In this document: in pieces, positions 1 to 12,106 of the stretch
Position numbering within the stretch: the stretch's first letter is position 1
How the letters are laid out: each line of letters begins with the position of its first letter
Source of the DNA: Botryotinia globosa
Lineage: Eukaryota; Ascomycota; Leotiomycetes; Helotiales; Sclerotiniaceae
DNA length: 64,000 nucleotides
Assembly: GCA_014898425.1 (NCBI GenBank)
Contig: RCSZ01000015.1
Coordinates: forward strand, 1,488,001-1,552,000
Direction of reading: 5' to 3'
Position numbers and translations under genes: made by a program
The notes under the pieces: model-generated
Database searches by the model: none
Told to the model about the DNA's origin: nothing
What the model saw: the letters and a program-made list of their open reading frames with translations, nothing else

Positions 1-449
1 TGGCTGTCATTATTATATGTGTAGAGGGGAGATATCAAATCTCAGTTCTTGCACATTTTTCATGATCCAAAGGAATACTGACCTTTTGTGAATATAAGAA
101 AGATGTTAAGAGCAAATTCCACTTGATATCGTGTCATTCAATCTATTCCACAGCTTTACAGTCGATACTATCATTTCACCGCTCAGGTACGTACCGTTCA
201 TGAATCATGGTGTGGAAATTTATGACTCCAAAAACACTCATCGATAGGATCTGTTTATGAGTTGAGCATGATGAGTCTAAAATGACTCCCAACTCGCAAT
301 ATGAATCAAAAATGGGAGTCAAATGTGACCTTGTACGGCTTGGGTGATCCCCTTCCTTTCCTTCCCTCTTCTCTCCATTTTTTCTCATGTTCCTTACCAC
401 TCGAAAATATTCAGACCTGAGAACAATACCCTGCACACTTACAATAATC
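1..449. other. 5' flank, no supported gene
   Basis: Moderately AT-rich sequence upstream of the first gene. I see no convincing reading frame; the minus-strand frame here is antisense to the first exon of the next gene and its flank. Confidence 0.4.
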
Positions 450-1251
450 ATGTCGAATTCAGAATACCCAGCGTCGCCAAATATGCAGAGTGTTCCAATA
501 GATGACCACTCCATGATTTCGATCACCAATGCTAAAGAGTAGGGTGTCCATAATCCGTTCAGATAGCAGTGTTACTTTGCTAATCTTTTCAAATAGACGT
601 CTGTCGACCGTGAATCCGCCCAACAGAATTTCTTCGGAAGCAAGATTTGGTCATGGTACCATCCTCAACTCACGTAGAGCTATTGACGGTGTTGTTAGAC
701 CTATTACAATCAGTGCTGAATGCGTACTTGGATCTAACATACATATCAAAGCAAATGCCTGCCTTCATGAGAAGGTAGAACTCGACCATCACACGGAAAT
801 TGAGGAGAACGTGGAGATTATGAAGAACACTAAGATTGAATCTTGCGTAAAGGTTGGAAAAGGGGTTTTTATTGGTAAAAGAGTGAAGATTGGTGAATCA
901 ACTTCGGTAGGTAAGCTCTCGAAGATTTATTCTGGAGCGGAGGTTGGAGCAAATTGTGTTATTGGAGCGGGGGTCTTCATTCGAGCTGGCGCAGTCATAC
1001 AGGATGGAGTACACATTGGAGATAGAACAAGACTCAGCGAATATTCGCGCGTTCTCAGTGGAGCGAAGCTCGGTCGGAAGGTTCGGATCAGGGGGCACGC
1101 TAAAGTTCGGCAAGATGCAAGAATTGGAGACAGATCTTTCATAGCCGAGGATGCTCATGTGCTTAGAGGAGTACATGTAGGTAGGGGGGTCACCTTACAA
1201 GAAGGTGAAGTGGTCGAGAAGAATATTCCTGATGTTTGGGGTGCACGCTAG
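450..1251 (+). CDS. Hexapeptide-repeat (left-handed beta-helix) protein
   Basis: Two-exon model: exon 1 is 450-538 and exon 2 is 597-1251, giving 247 aa. The 58-nt intron has a GTAGGG donor, a GCTAAT-like branch site and an AAATAG acceptor. Splicing joins N-terminal MSNSEYPASPN to a frame that then stays open to the stop. From about residue 60 to the end, the protein is a run of six-residue repeats of the form [I/V]-G-x-x-x-x (IGKRVKIG, IGAGVFIRAG, IGDRTRLSE), diagnostic of the left-handed beta-helix fold of bacterial-type acyltransferases and nucleotidyltransferases. No separate N-terminal catalytic domain is visible, so substrate and activity cannot be named. Without splicing, the ATG at 529 would open a 240-aa frame, which is less attractive because the exon 1 peptide is lost. 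A decayed relative lies 0.7 kb downstream. The fold call is secure; the function is unknown. Confidence 0.72.
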
Positions 1252-1982
1252 TATAGCAGGCGTGAGAATACACTTGCTGGTATACTTTTCTCTCGTTGTT
1301 CCATAGCAAGACATACATTAATAAGCTTGCGTAGATGTTCACATCTATATTCAGCTTCCGGTGATCTAAGACATAAAAGTGGCCAGAGTTCATGAATAAC
1401 CTACTAGGATTGAACTTTTGATCGTGATTTTCTGGAATGTCATATACCGACACGAAAGCCCCCACTCGTGACTTCCCAAGATAACTCCAAAACTCAAACT
1501 TTTTACTATGCGAAAATTCAGTCGTCATTTCTTAAGATGACTAACGTGCGCGTACAATTGATACCAAGGCCCCTTTCTACTCGCTGCCCAGGGTGTCTAA
1601 CAACTCAGACTGGTAGACTGAATCTAAGTCCTCGGTACTTTACAGCGGTATGATGTGTAAAGTGAAGCAATTATCTCCAACCATGTGAACAATCTCACTG
1701 AATTCAAAAGAAAAACAAAATCTCTTTCTGGCTGACTGAATCTCAGACTAGTGGCAAGCCTGCACTTGTGGCTTCTTGAGACGGCTGCAAATCATAATAA
1801 TCGAGAGGTTCTGGGTGTAGCTTCTGAAATGAGTGAATATCACAAACTATAAATCAATAACTCGATCTCTGTTTCCCAAAATGATAATCTACTGATATTG
1901 AAATCATGGATGATCTGTATGTATTCTTCCACCATTCATAGAAACGCAAAAATAGTATTCGCAACAATAGCAGAATCAACAA
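1252..1982. other. Intergenic, no supported gene
   Basis: Separates the intact and the decayed hexapeptide-repeat genes. Short frames on both strands show no family features. Confidence 0.4.
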
Positions 1983-2726
1983 ATGGCATATATATCACCA
2001 AATATCGATTTTGACAGGCATGAGCGGGAAGCTTTGACTAACTTCACCGGCCAAAACGTCTATTCTCCCAGCGTTGGTGCTTATGGATACGCGAATTTAC
2101 AAATTTATAGCAGCGAAGCTGCAGCCGTGTTAGCCGCTACTAACACAATACTCACTGGGTATACTACCGTAATGGCAGATACACGCTGCTCTGGCTTTGA
2201 TGCATCAAAGTATTATATATTCAATATCCGAAACAAAGGCTCTACTGACAACTTTACTTGCAGTATCAAGATTAGCGGCACATCCGGTGCCATTATCTGA
2301 GAGCCTGGTATAATTGGCGACATGGTTCATCTCAACGCCAATGGAGAAAAGATTATCCTTAAAACTCGGTGCATAATTGACAATGAAGTTTACATTGGCC
2401 CTGGTGTAGTGATTGGAATTCGTGTACTCGTCTATGCAAATGTCTAGATCGCTGGCCAAACAGAGGTCAACAATCATACAAAAGTGGAACCCGGCGTAAA
2501 GATTAGCTGGAATGCACGTATTGGCCCAAATGTATCAATTGAACAAGATTTCATAATCGGAAGGAATGTTATGATTGAAGAATCGGCAGTTATTGAAAAG
2601 GGTGCTGTAACTGAGGATAATGTACGCATTGGAGCTAGGGCAAGGATCTTGAGTATAGGGTGAATAAGAGCTGGCACAAAGGTTGAAGACAATGTTGAAG
2701 ACCGCTATTTTATAAGAAGGTATTAG
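1983..2726 (+). pseudogene. Decayed hexapeptide-repeat protein gene
   Basis: One continuous frame runs from ATG 1983 to TAG 2724-2726 and is broken by three in-frame stops: TGA 2298-2300, TAG 2445-2447 and TGA 2661-2663. Between the stops the translation keeps the hexapeptide periodicity (IGPGVVIG, IGPNVSIEQD, IIGRNVMIEE, VRIGARARI), so the frame was selected in the past. About 105 N-terminal residues precede the repeat region and match no family I recognise. All three stops can arise by a C-to-T change from CGA, CAG and CGA, which fits RIP-type mutation. It probably shares ancestry with the intact gene at 450-1251, but I cannot align them reliably by eye. It could encode short truncated products, but a functional full-length protein is unlikely. 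Confidence 0.7.
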
Positions 2727-3441
2727 AATGACTATTCTCCAGTAGGCAACGGAAACAGCAAACATCACTTACAAGCCTTTGACACTATCAAGTGGCGTTC
2801 TTAGACTAAGCGAATCCTCTGAATCATCAATGATAAGTTTTCAAGGTGAATACCTCAAATGATCAGGACATCTCTGGAATACAGTCTCTCAAAAGTCCAA
2901 AGGTATACTCTCCAAATAAGGCGAGCTCTTCATATTATTTCAGTGTAGCCAGCTAAGGTAATTTTCGAACTGGGTCAATACGACGAGTGACAAAAACAGG
3001 TGTAGGTAGCTGATCTGGTTGCGAGGCCTAGCTTTGGATCACCATCCTGTGGGAACTTTCCCAAATCGAGTAATGAATCATGGACAGAGATCTTGTGGAA
3101 AATTTGTCTAAAAGAATTTAGAATCTCCATGTCGGAGAGCACTGCAGCATCAATATCTCGCCAAATAGAAGATGATAAATTGAAGTTCATGGGATAAAAT
3201 TCTGTGTTCTGATCACAACCTCACAGCTTGATATCCATCCATCGTTGATTTCTGATTCCGCAGCAGTACTACGTAGTGACTACTGATAACACTTCATTCA
3301 AGGAACTTGATTTAAGGAGAGGTAAGCAATCGAAGTATGTGGGAAGGAATGGGATAGACCAGTATAATTTCTCAAAATTTACATTACATTACTAAACAAC
3401 GCCTAAGACCTAGAACAAAACACCAGCTCAATTATTGCAAC
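2727..3441. other. Intergenic; possible minus-strand relic at 2975-3190
   Basis: A 71-codon minus-strand frame (3190 to 2975) has somewhat protein-like composition, but it has no recognised domain and no clear continuation. The rest has stops in every frame. Confidence 0.25.
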
Positions 3442-4421
3442 CTATTGCTCTTTTCTCGCCGCCGAGATTCTCTTCTTTAATTCTGGTATACTCCATCGTG
3501 AGGGTAGCAACAAATCCTATTTCTTGTTAGTGCCATCAATCACCCAGAAGATTCTCAGTACTTACCCAACTAGTATGCCACAAGAAGGTCGAGACAAACC
3601 AAATCACCCAAGCATCTCCACCAACCCATTGATTTGTCTGTGGGTTCTTCTTCAAAGCGTTCTTCACTACTTTATTGGCATGAACATCGACATACATTGC
3701 AGTACTCAACATGATATGTCCTGCCGCAGCAGATTCAACGAGATCTCTCGCCGGGGCATATGGCGAGTTATCTGGTAATTCAACCGCTGGCTGATTTTCG
3801 AAAAATTTGGGTTTTACCCCACCAGTGATCACAAGAATGGCTTTGACACCGAGAAGTTCGAGTTCAAGACAAAGTTGATCAGTAATGATGTTTACTGCTG
3901 CTTTACTTGCATTGTAATATCCTTGCCAATATCCAGGGCTGATGCCAGCGACTGAGCCGATGTTAATAACCGTTCCTTTGGAGGAAATAAGAAGTGGCGA
4001 GAATGCCTGTGTCACTGCTACGAGAGCGAAGTCATTGGTGTCGAACATCTTTTGAGCAACTGATACTTCAGTATCCAGTAATGGCATGGCGTAACCTAAA
4101 ATTTGTCAGCTTTGTTTTGAGATACCGGCTCAGCCCTATGGGTTCTTAAAACATACCAGCACTGGAATTGTTAACGAGGAAATCCAACTTCCCACCAGTC
4201 TTTAACTGGACAGCATCAACGGCCATCTTGATGGATGTTGAATCTGTGACGTCCAGTGAAAGAGTTTCAAGTCCTAACTTTTTAAGATATTCGATTTTAG
4301 CAAGATTTCGAGCTGTAGCGAAAACTCGAAGACAGCTCGAAGACCTTGGCGATGAAAAGCTTTTGCGAGAGCATCTCCAATTCCACCCTCACTGCATCCA
4401 GTGATCAAAATTGTTGGCCAT
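3442..4421 (-). pseudogene. Short-chain dehydrogenase/reductase, AYR1-like, frameshifted
   Basis: Exons on the minus strand are 4157-4421, 3566-4095 and 3442-3516, separated by introns of 61 nt (GTATGT donor) and 49 nt (GTAAGT donor, CACTAAC branch). The product has the classical SDR layout: dinucleotide-binding TGCSEGGIG, NNSSAG, and catalytic YNASK. The TGCSEGGIGDALAKAFH style resembles NADPH-dependent 1-acyldihydroxyacetone-phosphate reductases. Two lesions break exon 1. The only nearby ATG (4419-4421) is one base out of frame with the TGCSEGGIG segment. An 11-bp tandem duplication at 4325-4343 shifts the frame after HRQGLR; ignoring the extra 11 bp gives a smooth read into VFATARN. Exons 2 and 3 are clean. 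Either the gene is a recent pseudogene or the assembly has errors here; two separate lesions favour a pseudogene. Confidence 0.75.
4325..4343. repeat. 11-bp tandem duplication in SDR exon
   Basis: The unit ctcgaagacag (4325-4335) is followed immediately by ctcgaaga (4336-4343). It adds 11 bp to the coding exon and destroys the frame. Confidence 0.85.
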
Positions 4422-5224
4422 CTTTTTTATATGAATCTGTGGATAGATGTAGTGTTTGAAATTCCGAATTCTAAGCGAAGCTGTCTTTGTGTTGCCTGAA
4501 TATATATAGACTACAACGGGAGATAAATGTTATTAGATGATTGATTCATTTGATTATGAACATCTCACGAACTATCGTATTTATATAATTTCTCAAGATT
4601 CAAACCAACATCTCGGTTCAACTTGAATTCCATTATCTTCCTTCTGAACTGTACACAAATGACCATATTGGTAATTCAGAAACGAAGTTGCTCCGTCCCG
4701 TAACGTTAAAACCCTACATTTCTGTTTGCATAACAATGAGATGAGTTTGTAAAATGAATGGCTTTAAATTGACTTTTTGGTCTATGGAATGATTACTGAT
4801 CAAGCCGAGAAACTAGCGATTGGACTTTTAGACTTTTGGACATCAATCTCAATGAGGGCAACAGGATCATGTGACGATAGTAGAACAGCCTTGCTGATTG
4901 TTAGGAAGGGTTGAATTGAGAATTGGAGATGATTGCGGATTTGCAACCTTTCCAAGGTTGTTCTTGCAAATTGCAGAGATCAATGCATGCCCAGATGTGG
5001 CTTATTTATTTTGAAATGGTGAGGATTGTCAAGTCATAACCTAAAATTGAATACTTCTGGCCTCAGGCATGATTCTCATCTCTAGCGTCGAAATACCACT
5101 TTACGCGTCCAAACGCGTCTCACCACCATTTTCCATTTCACTTTGATTTCACACTTCTTTTTGGAACCACAATACACATTCTTCACATCATTTGTCGAAT
5201 TCTACAAACTCAACAAGATTCAAA
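4422..5224. promoter_or_regulatory. Divergent intergenic region between SDR and thymidylate synthase
   Basis: Holds the upstream regions of the minus-strand SDR gene and the plus-strand thymidylate synthase. The part from about 5100 to 5224 is pyrimidine-rich, typical of a fungal promoter/5' leader. No specific operator is identified, although ACGCGTCC and ACGCGTCT (5103-5120) contain ACGCGT, the MCB core known from S-phase genes such as TMP1. Confidence 0.45.
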
Positions 5225-6370
5225 ATGTCACCATCACTTGAAGAAGAACTCTCTACTCTTCCTCGCGAAATTCCTGCTACAAAGGAATCCTCAGAGCCAA
5301 AATCGTCTCCAAATCCAACCTCTACTCCCAAGAAACATGAAGAATATCAATATCTCGACTTGATCCGCGAGATTTTAGAGACCGGTGAACATCGTCCTGA
5401 CCGGTAAACTTTAGCTTTCATCTTGCACACTCATTATAATCCCCAGATGAATACATAATTGACGAAATAACCAAATAGAACAGGAACTGGCACCATCTCG
5501 CTCTTCGCCCCCGCACCTTTAAAGTTCTCCCTCACATCCCCTACAGGAACCCCAATTATTCCCCTCCTCACAACTAAACGCGTATTCCTCCGCGCAGTCC
5601 TAACTGAACTCCTCTGGTTCATATCCGGTTCCACTTCTTCTCAACCCCTCTCCGCTGCCGGAATAAAAATTTGGGATGGCAATGGATCCCGTGAATACCT
5701 AGACTCCATTGGTCTTTCTCACCGTGCCGAAGGAGACTTGGGTCCCGTCTATGGATTTCAATGGCGACATTTCGGCGCTAAATATATTGATGCCGAGACA
5801 GATTATACAGGACAAGGTGTTGATCAATTAGCAGAAATTGTATGGAAGCTCAAGAATAATCCATGGGATAGGAGAATCATTTTGAGTGCCTGGAATGTGG
5901 CAGATATTAAGTTGATGGCATTACCACCTTGTCATATGTTTGCGCAATTTTATGTTTCCTTCCCGAAAAGTTCTACAACATCTTCAACTTCCGAGTCAAA
6001 TACAACCCCCTCAAATCCGGAATCGAAACCTAAAGGTATTCTTCATTGCCAGCTCTACCAACGTTCCTGCGATATGGGACTCGGTGTCCCGTTTAACATC
6101 GCTTCTTACGCTCTTTTAACACATATTCTTGCTCATGCATGCGATCTTACACCCGGTACATTTACACACACAATGGGAGATGCACATGTTTATGTTGATC
6201 ATGTCGATGCATTAAAAGTACAACTTGAGCGAGAACCTAGGGAGTTTCCTGAATTAGGAATTTTGAGGAAGGATCAAGGTAGTGGAGTTGTAGATGGATG
6301 GAAGCCAGAGGAATTTGAGGTTAGAGGATATAAACCACATGGAAAGATAGATATGAAGATGAGTGTTTAA
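5225..6370 (+). CDS. TMP1: Thymidylate synthase
   Basis: Exon 1 is 5225-5403 and exon 2 is 5479-6370 (75-nt intron, GTAAAC donor, AAATAG acceptor), giving 356 aa. The enzyme methylates dUMP to dTMP using 5,10-methylenetetrahydrofolate. Family marks in order are the N-terminal dUMP/folate region ending in [30 protein letters not shown], the catalytic cysteine in PPCHMF, and [17 protein letters not shown] with [15 protein letters not shown] near the C-terminus. A low-complexity Ser/Thr/Pro/Asn insert follows the catalytic-Cys segment (about residues 232-252), as in other fungal enzymes. An alternative TTG start at 5192 is unnecessary because ATG 5225 sits at the family's usual start. Two ACGCGT motifs lie about 100 bp upstream. 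The gene is the last one before a large AT-rich block. Confidence 0.95.
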
Positions 6371-7313
6371 GGAATGGAAATGGAGATGGAGTTTTTGGAA
6401 AGAAGAGAATGAAATTTGGGATGGGGGGGAGGGGTAAATGGAGATTTAATTATGTATAGATAGTTATTAGATGAGTATGAATTATTGAGTTATGGTATTC
6501 ATAAGGCATGATTATAAAATGAAGGATCATATATATTGAGTGAGCCTTCAAATCCAGGTTTATATATTATTAACCTTATGTGTTTTTTATTGTATTAATA
6601 AAGAATTACTTATAGATACAACAATATAATCCAGATAAGAAATTCAACCTCCCCTCTCCCAATTCATCATCTTATGTCTACTTACTCTAGCTACTTACTC
6701 TCGCTAACTATAACAAAGAAGAGGAGTAAATTGCCGAGGGGAGAAATAGATTAATTAAATTCTTTATCTTCTAATACTAGAATCTTATTTTAAATTCATT
6801 ATTGAATATTATTATTTTAAATAACAAAAAGATTCGACTTTTAGTTACTAATTATTGGATTGACTTAGTAAGGGGGTGTATTGAGTTCAATAGTATTATA
6901 ATTCATATTTGCTCTCTTCATACGAAGGGGGTATTGTTAAGTTATATATGTATTCTATCCTATATACGCATTTCGTATTATCTCATTCTCAGACCCACGG
7001 TGATTACATAATTAAATAGGCTTTTTGGCCTTGATTTCGAGGCAGAGATCTTTCGAAGCTTTTTCACTATAGAGTTTAAAACAATTTGGTTCTAGCTTTA
7101 ATGTAAATAATAACATTTCAGCTTTTCCTGATTTTTTTAATATTATTATTAAATCACACAACCATTATATCATTTCATTGCAGATTCAGTATATAGAATT
7201 GAATTTTCTCATTATTTTTATATAATTTTTATTATTATAATTCTATTTTATTATATATAAATACAATATTGAAATTTAAAAATAATGTTTTTAAATAATA
7301 ATATTTCAATAAA

Positions 7314-7661
7314 ATAAATACTTATTCTTTTCGAAATCTATTATTATTATTATTTCTAATAATATATATATTCTAAAAATCTTTTAATCAATTTGATTCC
7401 CATTATATATTTTAATTCCTTTTAAAAGATTAGGATTATTGATTTCGAAAAGATTGAATACTTCTAAAACTGAAAATCCATTTATTTAATAAGTACCTAC
7501 CCTTTTCGAAATCCATTATTACTATTATTTCTAATAATAATATATATATTCTAAATATTTTTTAATCAATTTGATTCTTATTATATATTTCAATCCCTTT
7601 TAAAGAATTGGGGTTAATAATTTCGAAAAGATTGAATACTTCTAAGTCTGAAAATCTATCT
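7314..7661. repeat. Tandem direct duplication, about 174-bp period
   Basis: Two adjacent copies (about 7314-7487 and 7488-7661) each run from a cttttcgaaatc segment through a ttaatcaatttgatt segment to a gatttcgaaaagattgaatac or aatttcgaaaagattgaatac segment. Differences are mostly transitions, with small indels in the AT runs. Confidence 0.7.
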
Positions 7662-8761
7662 ATTTTGAAACTATATATTTTAAACTTAAAGTATTTTGGA
7701 ATTTAAATTGAAAAGCAATTTAATTATTATCAATAATATAATTCCAATATTATTGATATTATTAAGAAAACTATTAATATATTTAACTCAATAAAGCGAT
7801 TCAATTAATAATATTTTTATTATTAGTAAAAATACTTTGAAATAATTGAAAATAACTTAATTAATTTGAAAAAAAATCTTTCTAATTGAATCATATAATA
7901 ACTACAACTTCAATTAATTCGATACAGATTTAGATAATAATATCAATTAAATTTTTTCAAATATATTAATTAATTTTTCAATAAATAATAATTGAAAAGA
8001 TAATATATATTATTGAAATACTCTTATTAAACGAATTAAATTATATATCAAAAATACACTCAAATTTTTTCAAACTTTCAAGGAAATATACGTTCCCCCC
8101 AATCCCTAATTGACTGAAAAAAATTCGATTATTAATAAGCCACAATACCATTAAAAAAATCAAGATATTATTTAGAATTCAATAAAATACATTTTATCGA
8201 CGAAGAGATTCTGAATATTGAGATTGATTTCGTATATAAGTGGAGGAGAACGTAATACGTTCTCAGTCACGTGTACCGACACTATTTTTTTCAAATTAAT
8301 TTTCACTTTAATATTATAATAATATTCTAAATAGATTTTAAAATAAATCAATAATAATTTACTTCTTTTTATATTCTTTAAATATTCTAAAAAATATTTT
8401 ATAGTAAATATAGATTAATTTTATTTTTAATAAATTATTAATTAAATATAAAAATATCAGTGTAAAAATAAACCTTTAAATTATATTTTCAAATATATAT
8501 TTAATATTTCAAAAATCAAATAACATTATAAAAATTAATAATAATATATTATTATTAAAGATTGTAGCATATAAACTTAGATGCTATATATATCACTTCT
8601 ACTTCGTAGTTAGATAATTTACTTAGTAATAATAAATATATATAGTTAATATTATATACATTCTAATAGTCTATTCCTTTATTATCAACAATTATCTATA
8701 TTTCTAAAACAAAAAATATTTTTATTTATTCAAAAATTCAAATCGAATTTAATTTTACATA

Positions 8762-9892
8762 TGTCACGGGGTTGTCAAGGTCACAAGGTTATAAGTCATG
8801 TGAGGCCATGTGGTGGAAGGCTCTCGGGTCTATATTGTATCACAGATTCCTTTTTTTTCCGAATATTCCGAAAATATAATCTTTTATTTCAAGTCCTTAT
8901 ATCAAAGTCAAACTGCTTTTTATAAATTGTATGCCTTCTATAGTTTAAAAGAAGTAATGAAAAGTCTTTATACAAAAATATATCTAAGGTTGATTCATTG
9001 CTATTATTTACTCTAACAGGGGTAACACTAAGCCCTTTCTATCCTGTCCTGTCCTGCTACTATATATATATATATATAAGTAAGATAGAACTTCTAATTC
9101 TACCTTCTAATCTTTTATGCTTTTATAGTATAGCAATAAAGCTCCTGAATATTCTCAGAAATAACCTATAATATTAAATAGAACTATCTTTGATTATAAA
9201 TGTAGAGTTGTATAGAGGATCTACTTATAGCTTACAGACCTTCATTAATCTGAAAATTAGTATATATAAATCCTATCTACCTATCTAAATATCTAAAGTA
9301 TTAAAGTTCTAAAACCTTCTAACTAGATAATAATATAGAGATTATATCTTAAAGAAGGGAATAATGTTATAGGGTAACACTAAGCCCTTTCTATTCTATC
9401 CCATCCTACTGCTATATATATAAGAGTAAAATAGAACTTCTAATTCTATTTCCTAGTCTTTTATGCTTTTATAGCATAGCGGTAAAGCTTCTGAATACTC
9501 CTGGAAGTGACCCGTGACAAAATACAATAAAAAATATTTTCTATATATTCAAATATTATATATAATCTAAAACTATTTATTTTCAGTTTATTTATATTAC
9601 TTTATCTTTTATCAAAGATTACTAAATACTCATTTATTACTTAATAATATCAAGGTTATAAGATTATAAGACACATAAGGCCATATAATGAAAAACTCTT
9701 GAGTTCACTTCGTACCTCAAATCTCTTTCTTTTTCGAATATTCCGAAGATTTAATTTCTTACCTCGAGCCTTTGTATCGAAGATAATCTGTTATCTATAA
9801 ATTATATATTTTTTATAATTTAAAAGAATTAATAAAAAGTCTTTGTATTACAATATATCTAAGTTGATTTATTACTATTATCTATTCTAACA
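8762..9892 (+). mobile_element. Decayed LTR-type element bounded by ~257-bp direct repeats
   Basis: Direct repeats at 8762-9018 and 9635-9892 share the path caaggttataag..aaggcca..ttttcgaatattccgaa..aaaaagtcttt..ctaaca. Copy 1 begins tgtcac and ends ctaaca, so the termini are TG..CA-like; copy 2 begins tattac, the C-to-T and G-to-A version. The intervening ~615 bp hold a second, shorter pair of direct repeats. Flanking 5-bp sequences do not match, so the boundaries may be eroded or the pair may derive from separate insertions. No coding capacity is visible. Confidence 0.6.
9019..9519 (+). mobile_element. Nested short LTR-like element with ~155-bp direct repeats
   Basis: Copies at 9019-9173 and 9365-9519 share ggtaacactaagccctttctat near the start and a homologous end (aacctataata versus gacccgtgaca, all transitions). 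The second copy has TG..CA termini (tgttatag..gtgaca). Its 5' neighbour reads gaagggaataa, a purine-rich tract as expected before a 3' LTR. The first copy appears to lack its extreme 5' end where it abuts the outer repeat. The internal part is only about 190 bp. Confidence 0.6.
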
Positions 9893-10350
9893 AATAATCT
9901 AAAGTAATAATTCTATCATTGAACTATCAGGCCTCTTAAATATGCAGCCGTCGAATTTTAATTATATAAATTAAGATTGGAAAAAAAGAATTCTCGGCAA
10001 GAGAGAGTAGAGAAGTTCTTTCCTCTTTTGTTTTCTCGCATCGTAGGTGTGGAGACGCGGGGAGTGCGGCTGGTAAGCGAGTGGGATAGGGGAAATTTTA
10101 AATGAGTAGGGGTGGGGATATGTATTTGAGGGCTAGGTGAGAGAATTATTGAGTTGGTTTATTGATGGGAGGATGAAGGGTTTATTTATTTAGACTTCGG
10201 GGCGAGTGAGCTCGCTGGTATTTCGGAGCGTGTAATATAGCTTTAATATTACTAAATTAGAATTCTAATACGTCTCTAATATTAAAAGACTAAAGATAAA
10301 GCTTTTTCTTCTTCTTTTTTTCTCTCTTTTTATGTTTCAATTCTTTAAAT

Positions 10351-12106
10351 GATTAAGTTGAAAAGACGTTATCACATAATTATATCATAACCTCATACAA
10401 ATTGAATTCGTAGATCTTGAAAAAGAAAATATATATATACTATACAGAAAATTCTGTAAAATCCAATGTATAAGTTTCTTCTACTACGCTCTAAAGCATT
10501 TCGAGTTATTTTCATGTTAGAGGTTTTGATCGAGGTCGAGGAGTGAAGTAGTTGTAAATGATATCGTATCTCACATTTGTCTGTTTGAGAAGATTGTTTT
10601 ACTCTCAATCTCAATCTATATTTATTATATATAGCTTTAACATGCAGCATAAAACTCTATATATTAATAGATATCTAATTTCATATTTATCTCTTCCTGT
10701 ACAACTGCCAGAAAACATTGCAGACACAATTGTAGGTAAATCTTTGACATCTTAATATCCAGTCGATGAAATTCAAGTCAGTATGGATGATTGGTATAGT
10801 CAATGAATGTCTATCTGCCTGCATAGTAGACGGCTACAAAGTTCAAATCTAGATTCTTTCTCGGAGTAATGTGAAATGTAGATAGTAAATTGTCAGCTCC
10901 CCTCATATATTGATATAAAGTGAAATAGGTAAGATATCCAGAATCAATATACCTCTCAAGTTTCATTAAGTCTAAATATAAACTCATCAACTCACAAACC
11001 ACGACTTCACCTCATCTCATCTCACAATCTCCAATTCCAATTCCAATTCCAATTCCAATTCCAATTCCAATTCCAATTCCAATTCCAATTCCAATTCCAA
11101 TTCCAATTCCAATTCCAATTCCAATTCCAATTCCAATTCCAATTCCAATTCCAATTCCAATTCCAATTCCAATTTCAATTTCAATTCCAATTAAATTATA
11201 TGATACTCCAACCCATAAATCCAAATAAGGAGTATGTATAATTTTCCTCAAACTACACCAATACACTAATTGATTCTAGAAATTTCAATTTCCACGACAA
11301 GTAAATATATAGTAAGCGTAATTTAACAAAACCAAGTAGTCAGTCAACGAACGAATTTACTTTTCTATCTCTCTTCCTGAATGATAGAAAATCTCCAGAA
11401 AAAATGATTGAGTTAAGGATAAACTCATTTTGTCTATCTCCAACATCTTCAAAGCTTCTCGAGTACAGTTAGCTAACTCCCCATATGCATACATTATATA
11501 CATCTATACATACAACACAGTAAACACTAAATAGATACAATTCCATCCCATCCCATCACTCATCACCTATTTTCAAATCTTTTCCAATCTAATAGCTAAA
11601 TAGCTATCATTACATCCTAATTACATTCTCATCTTCCTATATCCATCGCATAATCCCAATCCCAATTTTAATTTCCAGATCTCAACTCCATCCCACCCAT
11701 TCATCTAAATTTCAAAAAGCAATATAAATTTCAGCACCCAGAAAAGAAGATCTCGATTTATATATTTATTTAATACGGAAGACTTTTTACTTACTTCTAC
11801 TTTAATCCGTTCGTTTGTTTATCACTTAATTTATCTTCTTATTATATTCCAATATTATTTTATTATCTGATTTATTAAATATATATAAAATATTCCCCTC
11901 TCCTTCTCTTCCCTTTTATTCATCAACTCTCTTTTTCTTCTCTCCCTTTTTCATTTTTTACAGACATTATAAAAATCACTTTATATTATATAATATAATT
12001 TTATTAATAATTCCACTATTATATATTATTATATATTAAATATTCTATTTTATTCTATCATCATATTCTATTTTATTCTATTATCTTATTATCTCATCTC
12101 ATCATC
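10351..12106. other. Non-coding stretch with microsatellite
   Basis: No supported gene. Moderate-to-high AT sequence; contains the TTCCAA microsatellite and pyrimidine-rich runs. Confidence 0.5.
11031..11192. repeat. Hexanucleotide microsatellite (TTCCAA)n
   Basis: About 160 bp of nearly perfect 6-bp repeats with a few C-to-T variants at the 3' end. The Gly-Ile repeat frame read through it on the minus strand is an artefact of the microsatellite. Confidence 0.97.

Larger units (their letters stand above)
6371..10350. other. AT-rich block with decayed repeats, no intact gene
   Basis: Extreme AT content, stops in all frames, and several internally repeated segments described separately. Purine runs such as aagggggt followed by tgttaag-like starts (about 6867 and 6924) look like polypurine-tract/LTR junctions of decayed retroelements, but this is only suggestive. 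A patch of more balanced composition at about 9990-10160 carries no recognisable frame. Confidence 0.6.

Noticed and set aside
8236..8260. Palindrome gagaacgt-aat-acgttctc inside the AT block
   Set aside because: It has 8-bp arms with no associated element or gene; short palindromes are expected in decayed repeats.
11012..11266. Minus-strand frame made of Gly-Ile repeats
   Set aside because: It is a direct read-through of the TTCCAA microsatellite; composition and lack of flanking coding signal show it is an artefact.
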